20,920 nucleotides of DNA from Azolla pinnata (taxonomy: Eukaryota; Streptophyta; Polypodiopsida; Salviniales; Salviniaceae). A program made the position numbers and the translations under genes. Positions within the stretch are counted from its first letter, which is position 1. Each line of letters begins with the position of its first letter. Of the stretch, positions 9,871 through 19,104 are shown piece by piece. The notes under the pieces were generated by a model. It was not told the origin of the DNA. It worked only from the letters and a program-made list of their open reading frames with translations, and ran no database searches. The stretch lies in NCBI GenBank assembly GCA_037176905.1, contig JBBBWG010011313.1, positions 1 to 20,920 of the forward strand, read 5' to 3'.

Positions 9871-10164
9871 TTTAAATAATAGATATCTTGTCATTAGTTG
9901 TCGAAAAAAACTTTACATATGTAAGATACTGTGTTTCACACCTCAACATCAATTTTGTGCTCCACATTCAGATGTTCGAATTTCAAGCATTTGTTCTAAG
10001 CCCTTACATTGGGAATGCACATGTATAAACCCAGTTTCATTCCTAATGCTGAACAAGGCTAATCTTGCAAAACTCTATCACAATGTTAATTACAGATTTT
10101 TCCAATCTCAGGCTATCCTAACTTTCATTCCCGTTTCCTTTAATCAAGACATTCACATGAGGTT

Positions 10165-10900
10165 CAAACAATTTCAACTTGAGTAGTTGTTCCGTTAGTA
10201 TTTTCCCAAACTCTATCACAATGTTTGCATTGGGTTATTCTAAGAAACATAGAATTCAAAATTACAATATCAATCATTTGTTCTAAGTAATAACATGGGA
10301 GATACGTATGTTTATAACCGCATTTAGCAAGGCTAGATTTGCACATATCCCTTAATCAAGTTATTCAAATCACATCAAGTTGAACATCTTCAACCTAAAC
10401 ATTTTTTCCATCAATATTCCATTCACCAAGGCTGAATTTGCACACCCCATCATCAAGGCATTGGCATCATGTTGAAAATATTCATACTAAACATTTTCTC
10501 TATTAGTATTCGCCCAAACTCTATCATGGTGCTTGCAATGGGCTTTTCCATAGCCCACAGAATTCCAAACTGCAATATCGCATGTGTTTAAGTTTTATAT
10601 ACTGTACCACAATTGGTTGGCTTGCCAACCAAGAAACCAATAAATAATGAATGGGTCTACCAACCCATGCCAGTAGTAGAAAAATAAAAGCATCCCTTAC
10701 CATATTTCCCATTTCAACATCACTATCTTAATGACTCCCAAGAATCCAAACATTCCATTTGATTTAGATTCAGCAGCCCTAGTATGTACATATCCATAAA
10801 TCAAGCCACTCAAACTACAAAATTCCGGACTAAAATATTGATTTTGCTTCCTCCACATTCGACATATTGTTGTAATCGAAGTAACACCACTGTACCAATT
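10165..10900 (-). pseudogene. PPR gene remnants, minus strand
   Basis: The minus strand shows PPR-like phrases: SLAKCGYKHTYLPCYYLEQM then DIVILNSMFLRITQCKHCDR (10340-10180), and DIAVWNSVGYGKAHCKHHDR (about 10583-10505). A weaker one reads NVEEAKSIF followed by LSGLIYGYVHT (about 10870-10770). They resemble the MYAKCG...DVVxWNSMIxGYxxCGxxxxAL pattern of PPR arrays. The two best phrases are about 308 bases apart, close to one P-L-S triplet (about 102 codons), which supports the call. Frames change repeatedly and stops are frequent. There is no start and no recognisable terminal domain. This remnant is more decayed than the + strand PPR at 4570-5319. Confidence 0.6.
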
Positions 10901-11289
10901 ATTGCCAAATAAGCCTGAATCCAATCAATGAATACAACTTGTGCATTCATTTGTTTCCCCATACTTTAGGTAAACATCGTGTATAAGGAGGAAACAACCA
11001 ATTCGGTGGTGGATATCGTCACTTTACGCTTCCATTTTGTATAGCATAAAATCCTTTATTACTCCATTTTGCATGAAAACCTATTTTCTTTAACCTATTG
11101 TTTCATCTTGCTCCCCTTCAATGGTCTGAAATATAGCTTTTAACTTCCCCACAATTTCTCGCCATATCACTTTTATCGTCTCTTGTGTTGGAATACAAAC
11201 ATTTGTGAATGTCTTGAGGCATCTTGCTTTCCCAATATGTCATATGACAATTTAAAATTAAAATCCATAGCTCCTATGCACTATTACTT
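10901..11289. other. No clear gene
   Basis: The stretch has moderate AT content. Minus-strand frames between 10930 and 11050 look weakly protein-like but match no family I know. It may be an extension of the PPR remnant. Confidence 0.35.
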
Positions 11290-12575
11290 TGCAGGTTGTT
11301 GGTCATCTCTTACAAAGGTATTTCACAGATTCCGAGTTTGTGAGAAGTTGGATGAAACTTGTCAAAATCTGCATGCAGTTGTTAGAAAGTAAGAAGTTGT
11401 CCAAAATAGGTAGAATTTCACAATAGTATCAAAATACACTATATAAAACAGAATTTGGATGAAACTTCTTAGACTTTTTCCTAAATTCCTCAAAAATTAA
11501 GAAAGTATCAAAAATTTTGAAAATTTGAAAGAATTGTCAAAATACACTCTATTTAAATGAATTTGGACAAACTTCTAATTTGTCAAAAAAGTAGTTAAGG
11601 GAGAGTTTAAATTTGTGAAAACTTGAAAGGCTTGACAAAATGTTCACTAGAATTTAGCAGAAAGATCACAACACATACCTAGGTTTCTCATAAAGTATCC
11701 AGAATTGTTAAAATTTAATAGCATGTGAAACAATGGTCGAAATGCTCTATATACACCAGCATTTGGCCGGCATTTCATACAATATGTTTGAGTTTGCTCA
11801 GAAGATGGGCGAAACTTATCTAAATCTCCCTCAAGTTATCAGAAAGTAAGAAACTCTCTGAAATTGTCAAAATTTCACTTTGCTATCAAAATACACTATT
11901 TAAAAAAGGATTTGGATAAAACTTCTCAAAATCTACCTAAATTCCTCAAAAACTAAGAAAGTATCTGAAATTTGACAAAATCGTCAAAATACACTCTATA
12001 GAAGAAGAACTTCTCAAAATTTGCTTGAAATATTTATTAAAAAATAGGTAGAAGGTGTTTGAAGTTGTGAGAGCTTCAAAGAGTTGTCAAAATGCTCTAT
12101 ATTCACCACAAATTGGTAGAAAGATGCCAAAAGATACATGAGCTTCCAAGAATGCAAGAAAATGTCGAAAATTGTAAAAATTTTAGAGAATGTGAAGGTC
12201 AAAATTCTCTATATACACCAACATTTTCTAGAAAGTTCATACAATATTCTTGAGTTTGTGAGAAGTTGGAAGAAACTTGTCAAAATCTGCCTACGGTTGT
12301 CAGAAAGTAAGAAATAGTTCGAAATAGTCAGAATTTCACAATAGTGTCAAAATACACGATATAAAACAGAATTAGGATGGAATTTCTCAAAATTTTCTTG
12401 AATTCCTCGAAAATTAAGAAGGTATCTGAAATTTTGAAAATTGTCAAAATATACTATTTAACCGAATTTTGACGAACTTCTAATTTTTCAAAAAATAGCT
12501 AGAAAGTGTTTGAATTTGTGAGAAGTTGAAAGAATTGTCGAATTGTTCTATATTTACTGGAATTTAGCAGTGCGA
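11290..12575. repeat. Tandem array, about 455-bp higher-order unit
   Basis: The array is built from subunits of about 110 bases, each containing (A/G)TCAAAAT plus a short variable block. Four subunit types (A to D) recur in fixed order. Type A (CAAAATACAC then ATATAAAACAGAATTTGGAT) is at about 11427, 11888 and 12350. Type B (CACTCTAT or variant, then GAATTTGGACAAAC) is at about 11539, 11987 and 12445. Type C is at about 11639, 12088 and 12540. Type D (CTATATACACCA) is at about 11743 and 12199, with a partial D at 11300-11400. Like types are spaced 448-462 bases apart, so about 2.7 higher-order units are present. The array stops abruptly near 12575 inside a type C subunit. Confidence 0.8.
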
Positions 12576-14385
12576 GTAGTCCAGGACCCAGGCTTTTAGG
12601 TTACAGGAGGAGATTGCTTGCCTTCTTCGGAGAATACGATTATCGTAAATTGAAACATAGGTTCTCTTATTCGAGGAATGACTCCAGTCCATACGAGGCA
12701 CTAGGCGGAGATTTCGTGAGTCCGACGGTGTTCGAAGCGGTCTATAACCATCCTCTCCCGATTCTTCTGCTGATTCAGTTGTTTTGGGTTTAACTGCCTT
12801 GTCGGTGCACTCTCGATTCACAATTCGATCTTTCGGACGATCACTGTGGCCGAGGCTGAAAGTTACAAATTTGCAGATAATAACCTTGTGTGTGCATCAC
12901 CCATTCAATGTACCCGAAGTGTGAAACCTGTTTGAGCTGTGAACCCAAGCAAGCTCCCATGTCCGGATTAGGGTTAGGGTTTTCTGTCAATGTGGTAAGC
13001 GCTCTGCAGAGACGCATGCAGTAGCCCCCTTGAGCTCGCCATGGCAGTCGCCTGCCATTTCTCTTTTCTGCAGGGAGCGGGCGAGAAGGAACCAGGTCTT
13101 GGTCTCGTTCCATGGAAAACCCTTGGGCCAAGCACATCGGCACGTCGGTGCTTTCGAAGCTTGTAGCCTCGGATATGGAGGCCTTTTCAAAACACAGGTT
13201 TGTTGGTTTTACCTCCATTGGAGGTGCTTGTTGGATGGGTCTCAAGCTGTGGATTATCATGAAGTGCTGCTTGGGAATCATTTCCGAGCATCAAATTTCT
13301 GGTCGAGCACTTGCTCCACACGAAGAACAAGCCTTTTCGAAGGTGCTTTGATGCTACTTTTCTTGTCCAAGCATCTCAATTCTGGTGGTGTTCCATCATG
13401 TCACCGCCATTCTAGTATGTCGACTGCTCTAGCATTGCCATTGTCACAGAAAGTTGTTGGGTTTTTAATTTTTTAATTTTTTTATAAATTGCACTCATGT
13501 GTGATTGATCCAGAGCCTGGCCATTGCGGTGCCAATTTGCAAACCTGTTTGGCTTGTATTCAACAACTTTCTCATGGAGCCAGGTTCTTTCTGGACACAG
13601 ATCGATGGCTAACCAAATCAGTTTGGTACCATCCTGTATCCATCCATGGACCCTTTGTTGCGTGTACAGTTCACTCTAGCATTTTCCTAAAGCACTTAAG
13701 CAAGATGCAGCCATCATCAATCAAATCGAAGGCTCCGCATTGCCATAGAAATGTCGTATTCATTCAAAGTTTGTATGGCCCATAGCACGTGGGGATGCCC
13801 GTCTGCGTATGCTTGCTTGATCCTGGGAGGTATATGAACCCTATGTTGAGCAATCTTGCGATGGGAGTCAATTGTGGCATGGCATGCCCATCACAGTGTG
13901 AATCTTAAGTCACTTTTAGCATACATTATGACCATGATCTAAACTCGTTTCTTGGCTTTACTGCCATGTCAGCCTCTCAGAAGAGAGGCCTTTAATGTTG
14001 CTAAATGGCTATCAACGTTTCAACATGCATGCCTTGATTTACCAGGGATGTCTGTGCTGCGTTATGGGGAATGCTGGGTGCCCATAAATTGTCATTATAC
14101 ATGGAAGTATGATTTATTGTTAGTCGAATTCTTTGTGATCTATTGCCCCCATTGGCAGTATACAGTGTCCAAGAGCTCAGAACAATTTGTCATGCAGATC
14201 ATTTTCAACTTCCACAGTGTGTTAACTCATGTTGAGATGCTCCCCACCCTTGCATTCATCAAGTCTGCCATCCTCCATAGTCTCATGATCATCATACCTG
14301 TGGCGAACTCGTGGAATGCATGTGATGCTGGTAAGCATAGCCGTGCACTGTATCGCCACGCTGAAGATATACTGCATATATTTTG

Positions 14386-14456
14386 CAGGGTAGCCAATGG
14401 CTAATTGCCGAAAAAGCTGTGTCAGGGTAGCCAATGGCTAATTGCCGAAAAAGCTG
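14386..14456. repeat. Perfect 34-bp direct duplication
   Basis: CAGGGTAGCCAATGGCTAAT and the following 14 bases occur identically at 14386-14419 and 14423-14456, with a three-base spacer (period 37). The identity implies a recent event, in contrast with the decayed sequence around it. Confidence 0.92.
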
Positions 14457-15040
14457 GACACAAAGGCATCGATGACGAAGGTAGTAATCCTATGATGTTT
14501 TTTCAAGACTGTTCATGTGATGCAAATTGGAGTGGGATGATGCATTTCTATGTCATGCACACGTCAAAGAGGTGGCAGTTTGTTTCAAGTACTCAATTTG
14601 GAGAGGACATGAATCATCATCATTGATGGATGGGGAGCATGTTCCTTATACAGTAACAAGAGTGGATGCATGATTGCATTGGCATTTTGGAGCTTTCTGC
14701 AAAACATTCGCATGAACTGTAACGAGGTGGAGATCCTGTCTCTTATCTTTTGTGGCATACCAAATATTCTTACTCAAAGCAATTCCCTGTTGAAAGATTT
14801 GGCCAAGCGACATTCTCTTGCCCAAGGGCACAAACACCTGAATATGGGTCCACACATGCTATCGATTGTTCCATGCCATCTATTTACTTCTGTTGTGGCT
14901 CCTTTTATGGCTTCATTGTTATACCATTTTCTGTGGGTTTTGTCGGGTTTTTTCTATGGCACACATGCCTTGGAAGCATAACAAGTGGCGCTGCTCTCGT
15001 CATCAATCAGTGACCCATCATCCTTTTGAGGTCGACCAAG

Positions 15041-15140
15041 GATTCAGATCAATGGGTTTCATCTCTCCATACAAAGGCTCCAACCAAAGCTGTGAGGATT
15101 CAGATAAATGGGCAGATAGAACATCTCTCCATACAAATCA
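15041..15140. repeat. Diverged duplication, about 60 bp
   Basis: GATTCAGATCAATGGG (15041) followed by ATCTCTCCATACAAA (15061) recurs as GATTCAGATAAATGGG (15097) followed by ATCTCTCCATACAAA (15123). The spacing grows from 56 to 62 bases through a small insertion. Confidence 0.8.
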
Positions 15141-15511
15141 TGGGCCGTGTGTGTACCACATTCTCCCCTCTTTTGATTGATGATTGCTTGATCAGATTTG
15201 ATTCTTGACCCCAGAATTGATGCATTATTACTGATAAGATGGGCATATTCATATCGAAATACATACACAGAGCTCCATGGAGAGCGTCCTCCTTACGGGA
15301 TCCCAAACCGCACTCTCAAGTAGCAATGGATCCTTAATAAAAAGCTCGCAGCTTCTGGGCCAAGAAGGCAGGCCTTGATGCATGACACATGTGATGCCAC
15401 AGGCAGAGCCAATGGGCCGATGGAACCTTATATTTTAATCAAGGAACCCAACACTTTGTGTCCCATCTCGGGTGTGGATGTCAGGTTTTGGAAGCAAAGG
15501 TCTTTTTTCTT

Positions 15512-15529
15512 GGGGTGGGGGGGGGGGGG
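15512..15529 (+). other. Poly-G tract
   Basis: Four G, one T, then thirteen consecutive G lie directly before the GLOX TATA box. The tract could form a quadruplex or be a length-variable microsatellite. The exact length is a likely sequencing uncertainty. Confidence 0.8.
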
Positions 15530-15531
15530 TG

Positions 15532-15543
15532 TATATATATAAA
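15532..15543 (+). promoter_or_regulatory. GLOX TATA box (putative)
   Basis: TATATATATAAA is a strong plant TATA match. It ends three bases before the first ATG of the oxidase frame. If used, transcription would begin about 25-35 bases downstream (about 15560-15575), which would leave the ATG at 15546 outside the transcript and favour a later start. Confidence 0.5.
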
Positions 15544-15545
15544 TC

Positions 15546-17354
15546 ATGGTTTGGCTGCACCAGCTTCTTCCCATAGAAAGAAAGATAGAGAGATGTGATC
15601 GGAGTATGAATGAAAGGATGAAGGATGATTGGGTACTAGTGACTGGGCTTGATCGATTTTCACCGATGATGATGAAGATGAGGATGATGGTGAAGATGAG
15701 GATGATGATGTGTTTACTAGTTGTACACCAGAAGAGCATGATGATGGTGCTTGTGCATGGAGAAGTGATGAGCAATAATACCAGGGAAGTGGTGGGCAAG
15801 TACGAGCTGCTGCTGCGCAATGCGGGGATCGCGTCGATGCACACGGCGGTGACGCACTTTGACACCGTCGTGCTCCTCGACCGCACCGACATCGGGCCGT
15901 CGCGGATGGCGCTGCCGCCGCACCGTTGCCGCGATGACACGCGGGACTTGGCATTGAAGCACGATTGCACGGCGCATTCGGCGTTGTTCACGCCCGGCCT
16001 GAATGCAATCCGCCCGCTCCTCGTCCTCACCGACACGTGGTGCTCGTCGGGCGCGTTCCTCGCCGATGGAACGCTGCTGCACACGGGCGGCGACTTCGAC
16101 GGCAAGCTGGGCGTGCGCACCTTCCGCCCGTGCGCCGCCACTTCGTGGGCGAGCTGCGATTGGGCGGAGCTTCCGGCGCGCCCCGACACGTCGCTGGTGG
16201 AGCCGCGCTGGTATGCGACCGACCAGCTCCTCCCTGACGGCCGCGTCATCGTCGTGGGCGGCCGATCCACGCCCTCGTACGAGTTCTTCCCTCGCCCTTC
16301 CGGCACCCGCACCAGCTTCTTCCTAAAGTTCCTCGCCGATGCTGCCAACGACTTGGAGGGCGATAACTTGTACCCGTTCGTGCACCTCCTCCCCGACGGG
16401 CACCTCTTCGTGTTTGCCAACCGTGACTCCGTGTTGCTCGACTACCAGCGCAATACCGTGATTCGGACGTACCCGAGAATCCCGGGGAACCCGCGCAACT
16501 ATCCGTCGGCCGGGAGCTCGGTGCTCCTCCCGCTCGAGGACGGGTTCGGGTCGGCTGAGGTGCTGGTGTGCGGCGGTGCGCAGCTGGGCGCGTTCGCTCG
16601 CCCGGGGCTCCAGCCCGGCTGCTCCGACACTTGCGGCCGCATGCTGCTGACTTCCCCGGAGCCTCGGTGGACGATGGAGGTGATGCCCATCGGGCGGTGC
16701 ATGGGCGACATGATCCTGCTGCCCAACCGTGACGTGCTGATCATCAACGGCGCGAAGAACGGATCGCAGGGCTGGGGTTATGCGTCCAGCCCGGCCCTCA
16801 ACCCTGTCGTGTACCGGCCCAAGGCCCATCCCGAGTCGCGGTTCGTGGTGCAGCCTCCCGCGACGATCCCGAGGATGTACCACTCGACGGCCAACCTGCT
16901 GTCGGATGGCCGCGTCCTGATCGCGGGGAGCAACCCGCACCAGTTCTACACGTTCGACGCAACCGAGTTCCCGACCGAGCTCCGCGTTGAGGCGTGGCGC
17001 CCCTTCTACTTCAACACGCCCTACCGCGCCTGGAGGCCCCACATCCGTTCCGGCCCCTCCACCATCACCTACGCTACGCCTTTCAACGTCACGTTCTCGT
17101 GTCCCCGTATTGGCACCGTCGAGATGAACCTTGTCAGCTCCTACTTCACCACGCACTCGTTCTCACAGGGCCAGCGCCTGCTTAGATTGCACACCTCCTC
17201 TCCTGCGACGCGCCTCGCGAATGGGCTCTATGCCATCACCGTCATCGCTCCCCCCGATGCCAACGTCGCCCCGCCCGCCTACTACATGATGTTCCCAATC
17301 GTCATGGGAATCCCCGGGGTCGCCAAGTGGATCCAGGTGGTCACGCCTCCCTAG
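15546..17354 (+). CDS. GLOX: Glyoxal/aldehyde oxidase, copper radical oxidase (GLOX)
   Basis: This is a secreted copper radical oxidase that oxidises small aldehydes such as glyoxal to acids with release of H2O2. The 602-codon frame is intronless. Family sequence starts at about residue 86 (YELLLRNAGIASMHTAV). The Glyoxal_oxid_N/kelch region spans about 90-485 and a C-terminal immunoglobulin-like DUF1929 domain about 495-600. Key residues by analogy with galactose oxidase: C166 (DTWCSSG) and Y223 (RWYATDQ) for the Cys-Tyr cofactor; axial Y445 and ligands H446 (PRMYHST) and H537 (THSFSQGQR). All are present. N-glycosylation sequons occur at 77, 405 and 514. Residues 1-85 do not match the family; 41-67 are Met-rich from an ATG-containing repeat. 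No clean signal peptide is visible, though plant homologues have one. Alternative in-frame starts are at 15606, 15618 and 15666. The coding part is much more GC-rich than its flanks. Some plant homologues act in pollen, seed coat or defence; the role here is unknown. Confidence 0.93.
   Translation: MVWLHQLLPIERKIERCDRSMNERMKDDWVLVTGLDRFSPMMMKMRMMVKMRMMMCLLVVHQKSMMMVLVHGEVMSNNTREVVGKYELLLRNAGIASMHTAVTHFDTVVLLDRTDIGPSRMALPPHRCRDDTRDLALKHDCTAHSALFTPGLNAIRPLLVLTDTWCSSGAFLADGTLLHTGGDFDGKLGVRTFRPCAATSWASCDWAELPARPDTSLVEPRWYATDQLLPDGRVIVVGGRSTPSYEFFPRPSGTRTSFFLKFLADAANDLEGDNLYPFVHLLPDGHLFVFANRDSVLLDYQRNTVIRTYPRIPGNPRNYPSAGSSVLLPLEDGFGSAEVLVCGGAQLGAFARPGLQPGCSDTCGRMLLTSPEPRWTMEVMPIGRCMGDMILLPNRDVLIINGAKNGSQGWGYASSPALNPVVYRPKAHPESRFVVQPPATIPRMYHSTANLLSDGRVLIAGSNPHQFYTFDATEFPTELRVEAWRPFYFNTPYRAWRPHIRSGPSTITYATPFNVTFSCPRIGTVEMNLVSSYFTTHSFSQGQRLLRLHTSSPATRLANGLYAITVIAPPDANVAPPAYYMMFPIVMGIPGVAKWIQVVTPP
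15664..15745 (+). repeat. GATGATGAAGATGAGGATG trinucleotide repeat within GLOX 5' end
   Basis: Imperfect GAT/GAA/GAG triplets are read in the oxidase frame as Met, Lys and Arg (MMMKMRMMVKMRMMM). They are of the same type as the GAT clusters at 8061-9870. The repeat occupies the place where the family normally has its signal peptide. Confidence 0.8.
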
Positions 17355-17675
17355 CTCCAGTTTCTTGCATCCTGACTCTATGTTCACACCTACCTCCCTA
17401 TCGTTCACCGTTGGTCAGCCATGCGATCGAACTCGTTGTAGTGCATGTGTACATATACTGGTCCTTTGTAAAGTAACGGTGCTCTCACAGATGATTTGCT
17501 GCTCAAACTGGCTGCACCTGTCGTTATGTCTGTCTCTTGTGAGACTGAAGAGTTGTCGTACGCTACACGCTTGCATGGTTTTTGGATGATGAAGTTTTGG
17601 GCCAAACTGCTGTCAAGTTCGCCTAGGGCCTGGGAACAGTTATCTGTCAATCAACGATTCTGGTTTATCTCCTCG
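17355..17675. other. GLOX 3' flank
   Basis: This is the probable 3' untranslated region and spacer. No canonical AATAAA is seen; plant polyadenylation signals are degenerate, so the site cannot be placed. Confidence 0.35.
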
Positions 17676-19090
17676 AACAAAAATTGAACAAACATTTTAA
17701 AAATTTGCTTAGATTTGTAAGAATTTGACAGAATTGTCAAATTTGACTAAATTTCTCAAAAGGGAAAAAGTGTGTTAAATTGTTAGAATTTAAGAGAATT
17801 GTAAAAATTACACTCTTTTAAACACAAATTGAACAAACGTTCTCAAAATTTGCTTAAATTTCTAAAAACATAATTAGCAACTGTCTGAATTTATGAGAAT
17901 TTTAAAAAATTGTTAAAATGCTCTATATGCACCAAAATTGGCATAAAAAGTTCACAAAATTTTCCAGAGTTTGTCAAGAAGGAAGAACATGTCCGAAATT
18001 GTGTGAATTTGACCAAATTGTCAAAACTTTTTTAAACAAGAAATCAGACAAAACTTCTAGAAAAGGTGCTTGAGTTATCAAAAGTAAGAAAGTGTGTGAA
18101 ATAGTGACAATGTGACAAAAATGATCAAAATACACCCTCTAATGAACAAATTATCAAAATTATCAAGATACCTAAAGAAAACCACCACCAATCTCAAAGA
18201 ATGAACAAATCCCCGAAGCACTATACCACGAAACCCAACCAACAAAAACAAAAGAGAAAATGCACTTAACTAACCATATTCAAAGCTTCCATTGTATCCA
18301 CCCAAGCTGAATGCTGAACAACAAGCATAATCATTCCACCACGATACATTGAACACCGAACCACATGTATATTTCAATCCAATCACCTACAATTGCAAGA
18401 TGCCCAAGAAGAAGCAAGGACCTCTTGGAAAGCATCCCAAGCAAGTCGTGTCTTTTCCCCCAACATATGACCACATATTTCCGAAGAAGTGCCCTTACCA
18501 CAAACTTCTAAAAATTAGTTTGACCTTGTATAGAATAAGAATGGGTTTGAATTTGTTAGAGTTTGATAGAATCATCAAAAGACAGAATTGTGTCAAAATA
18601 CACTCAATAAAACAGAATTGACTTAATTTGGATGAAACATTTTAAAAATTGACTCAATTTCTTAAAAAGTAAAAAGTGGCTTAAATTGTCAGAATTTAAG
18701 AGAATTATAAAATTACTCTTTTAAATAGAAATTGAATAAGCGTTTTTAAAATTTGCTTAAATTTATTAAACAATAGTTAGAAATTGTTAAAATTTAAAAG
18801 AATTGTCAAAATGTTCTATATGCACCAAAATTTCCCAAAAAAGGTTCACAAAAGTTTTTGGAGTTTGAGAGAAAGGAAGAATGTGTATGAGATTGTGTAA
18901 ATTTGACAGATTTGCCAAAATACAGAGTCTCTCTAAAGTAGCATTTCGACAAAACTTCTACAAAATATGCTTGAGTTTGTCAGAAGTATGAAAGTGTCCG
19001 AACTTGTGTGAGTTTAATAGAATTATCAAACTACACTCTCTAAAACAAAATCTAGAGAAAATTTTTGAAATTTTCTTGTTCTTATTACAA
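17676..19090. repeat. Second array of the same degenerate repeat family
   Basis: It shares with the left array, on the same strand, the phrases AATTGTCAAAAT, CTCTATATGCACCAAAAT, AAAAGTTCACAAAAT, GAGTTTGTxAGAA and AAACTTCTAxAAA. A block near 17791 (TTACACTCTTTTAAAC, AAATTTGCTTAAATTT) recurs near 18709, about 918 bases away, which is twice the 459-base period although part of that distance is unrelated DNA (18150-18510). The copies are more AT-rich and more diverged than in the left array. Confidence 0.75.
18150..18510. other. Non-repeat segment inside the second array
   Basis: The repeat phrases stop near 18150 and resume near 18505 (AAACTTCTAAAAATTAG). The interior is C- and A-rich, with proline/histidine-like codons in the + frame at 18349-18621, and matches no family I know. 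It may be an insertion. I see no terminal repeats that would identify it. Confidence 0.45.
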
Positions 19091-19104
19091 CGTAAGAGAG
19101 TGTA

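Larger units (their letters stand above)
12576..15500. other. Unrecognised unique DNA upstream of GLOX
   Basis: GC content is higher than in the arrays. No known gene is recognised. The best coding-like piece is 12576-12792, open on both strands: + frame GEYDYRKLKHRF and FVSPTVFEAVYNHPLPILL, without a Met; minus frame 12564-12821, with a Met. Shorter open frames at 13112-13351 and 13952-14404 (+) lack family features. Two local duplications are listed separately. A CCAAT pentamer lies at 15408-15412, roughly 120 bases before the GLOX TATA box. Confidence 0.4.

Noticed and set aside
11290..12575. CRISPR-like array of short similar units
   Set aside because: The units are long, diverged and in a plant-type context, with no constant repeat/unique spacer alternation.
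12841..13281. 146-codon minus frame opposite another open frame of similar length
   Set aside because: Both strands are open over the same region and neither has family features, so neither can be preferred.
13030..15208. Several overlapping + frames of 60-150 codons (for example 13952-14404)
   Set aside because: They overlap each other in different frames and have no conserved motif or consistent codon pattern; chance open frames are more likely.
15428..16420. 330-codon open frame on the minus strand
   Set aside because: It overlaps the GLOX coding region antisense. Its length follows from the GC-rich codon bias of GLOX, and the protein is low-complexity (S/R-rich, then I-rich from the repeat).
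16323..17156. 277-codon open frame on the minus strand
   Set aside because: It is an antisense shadow of GLOX; V/G/R/H-rich sequence with no family motif.
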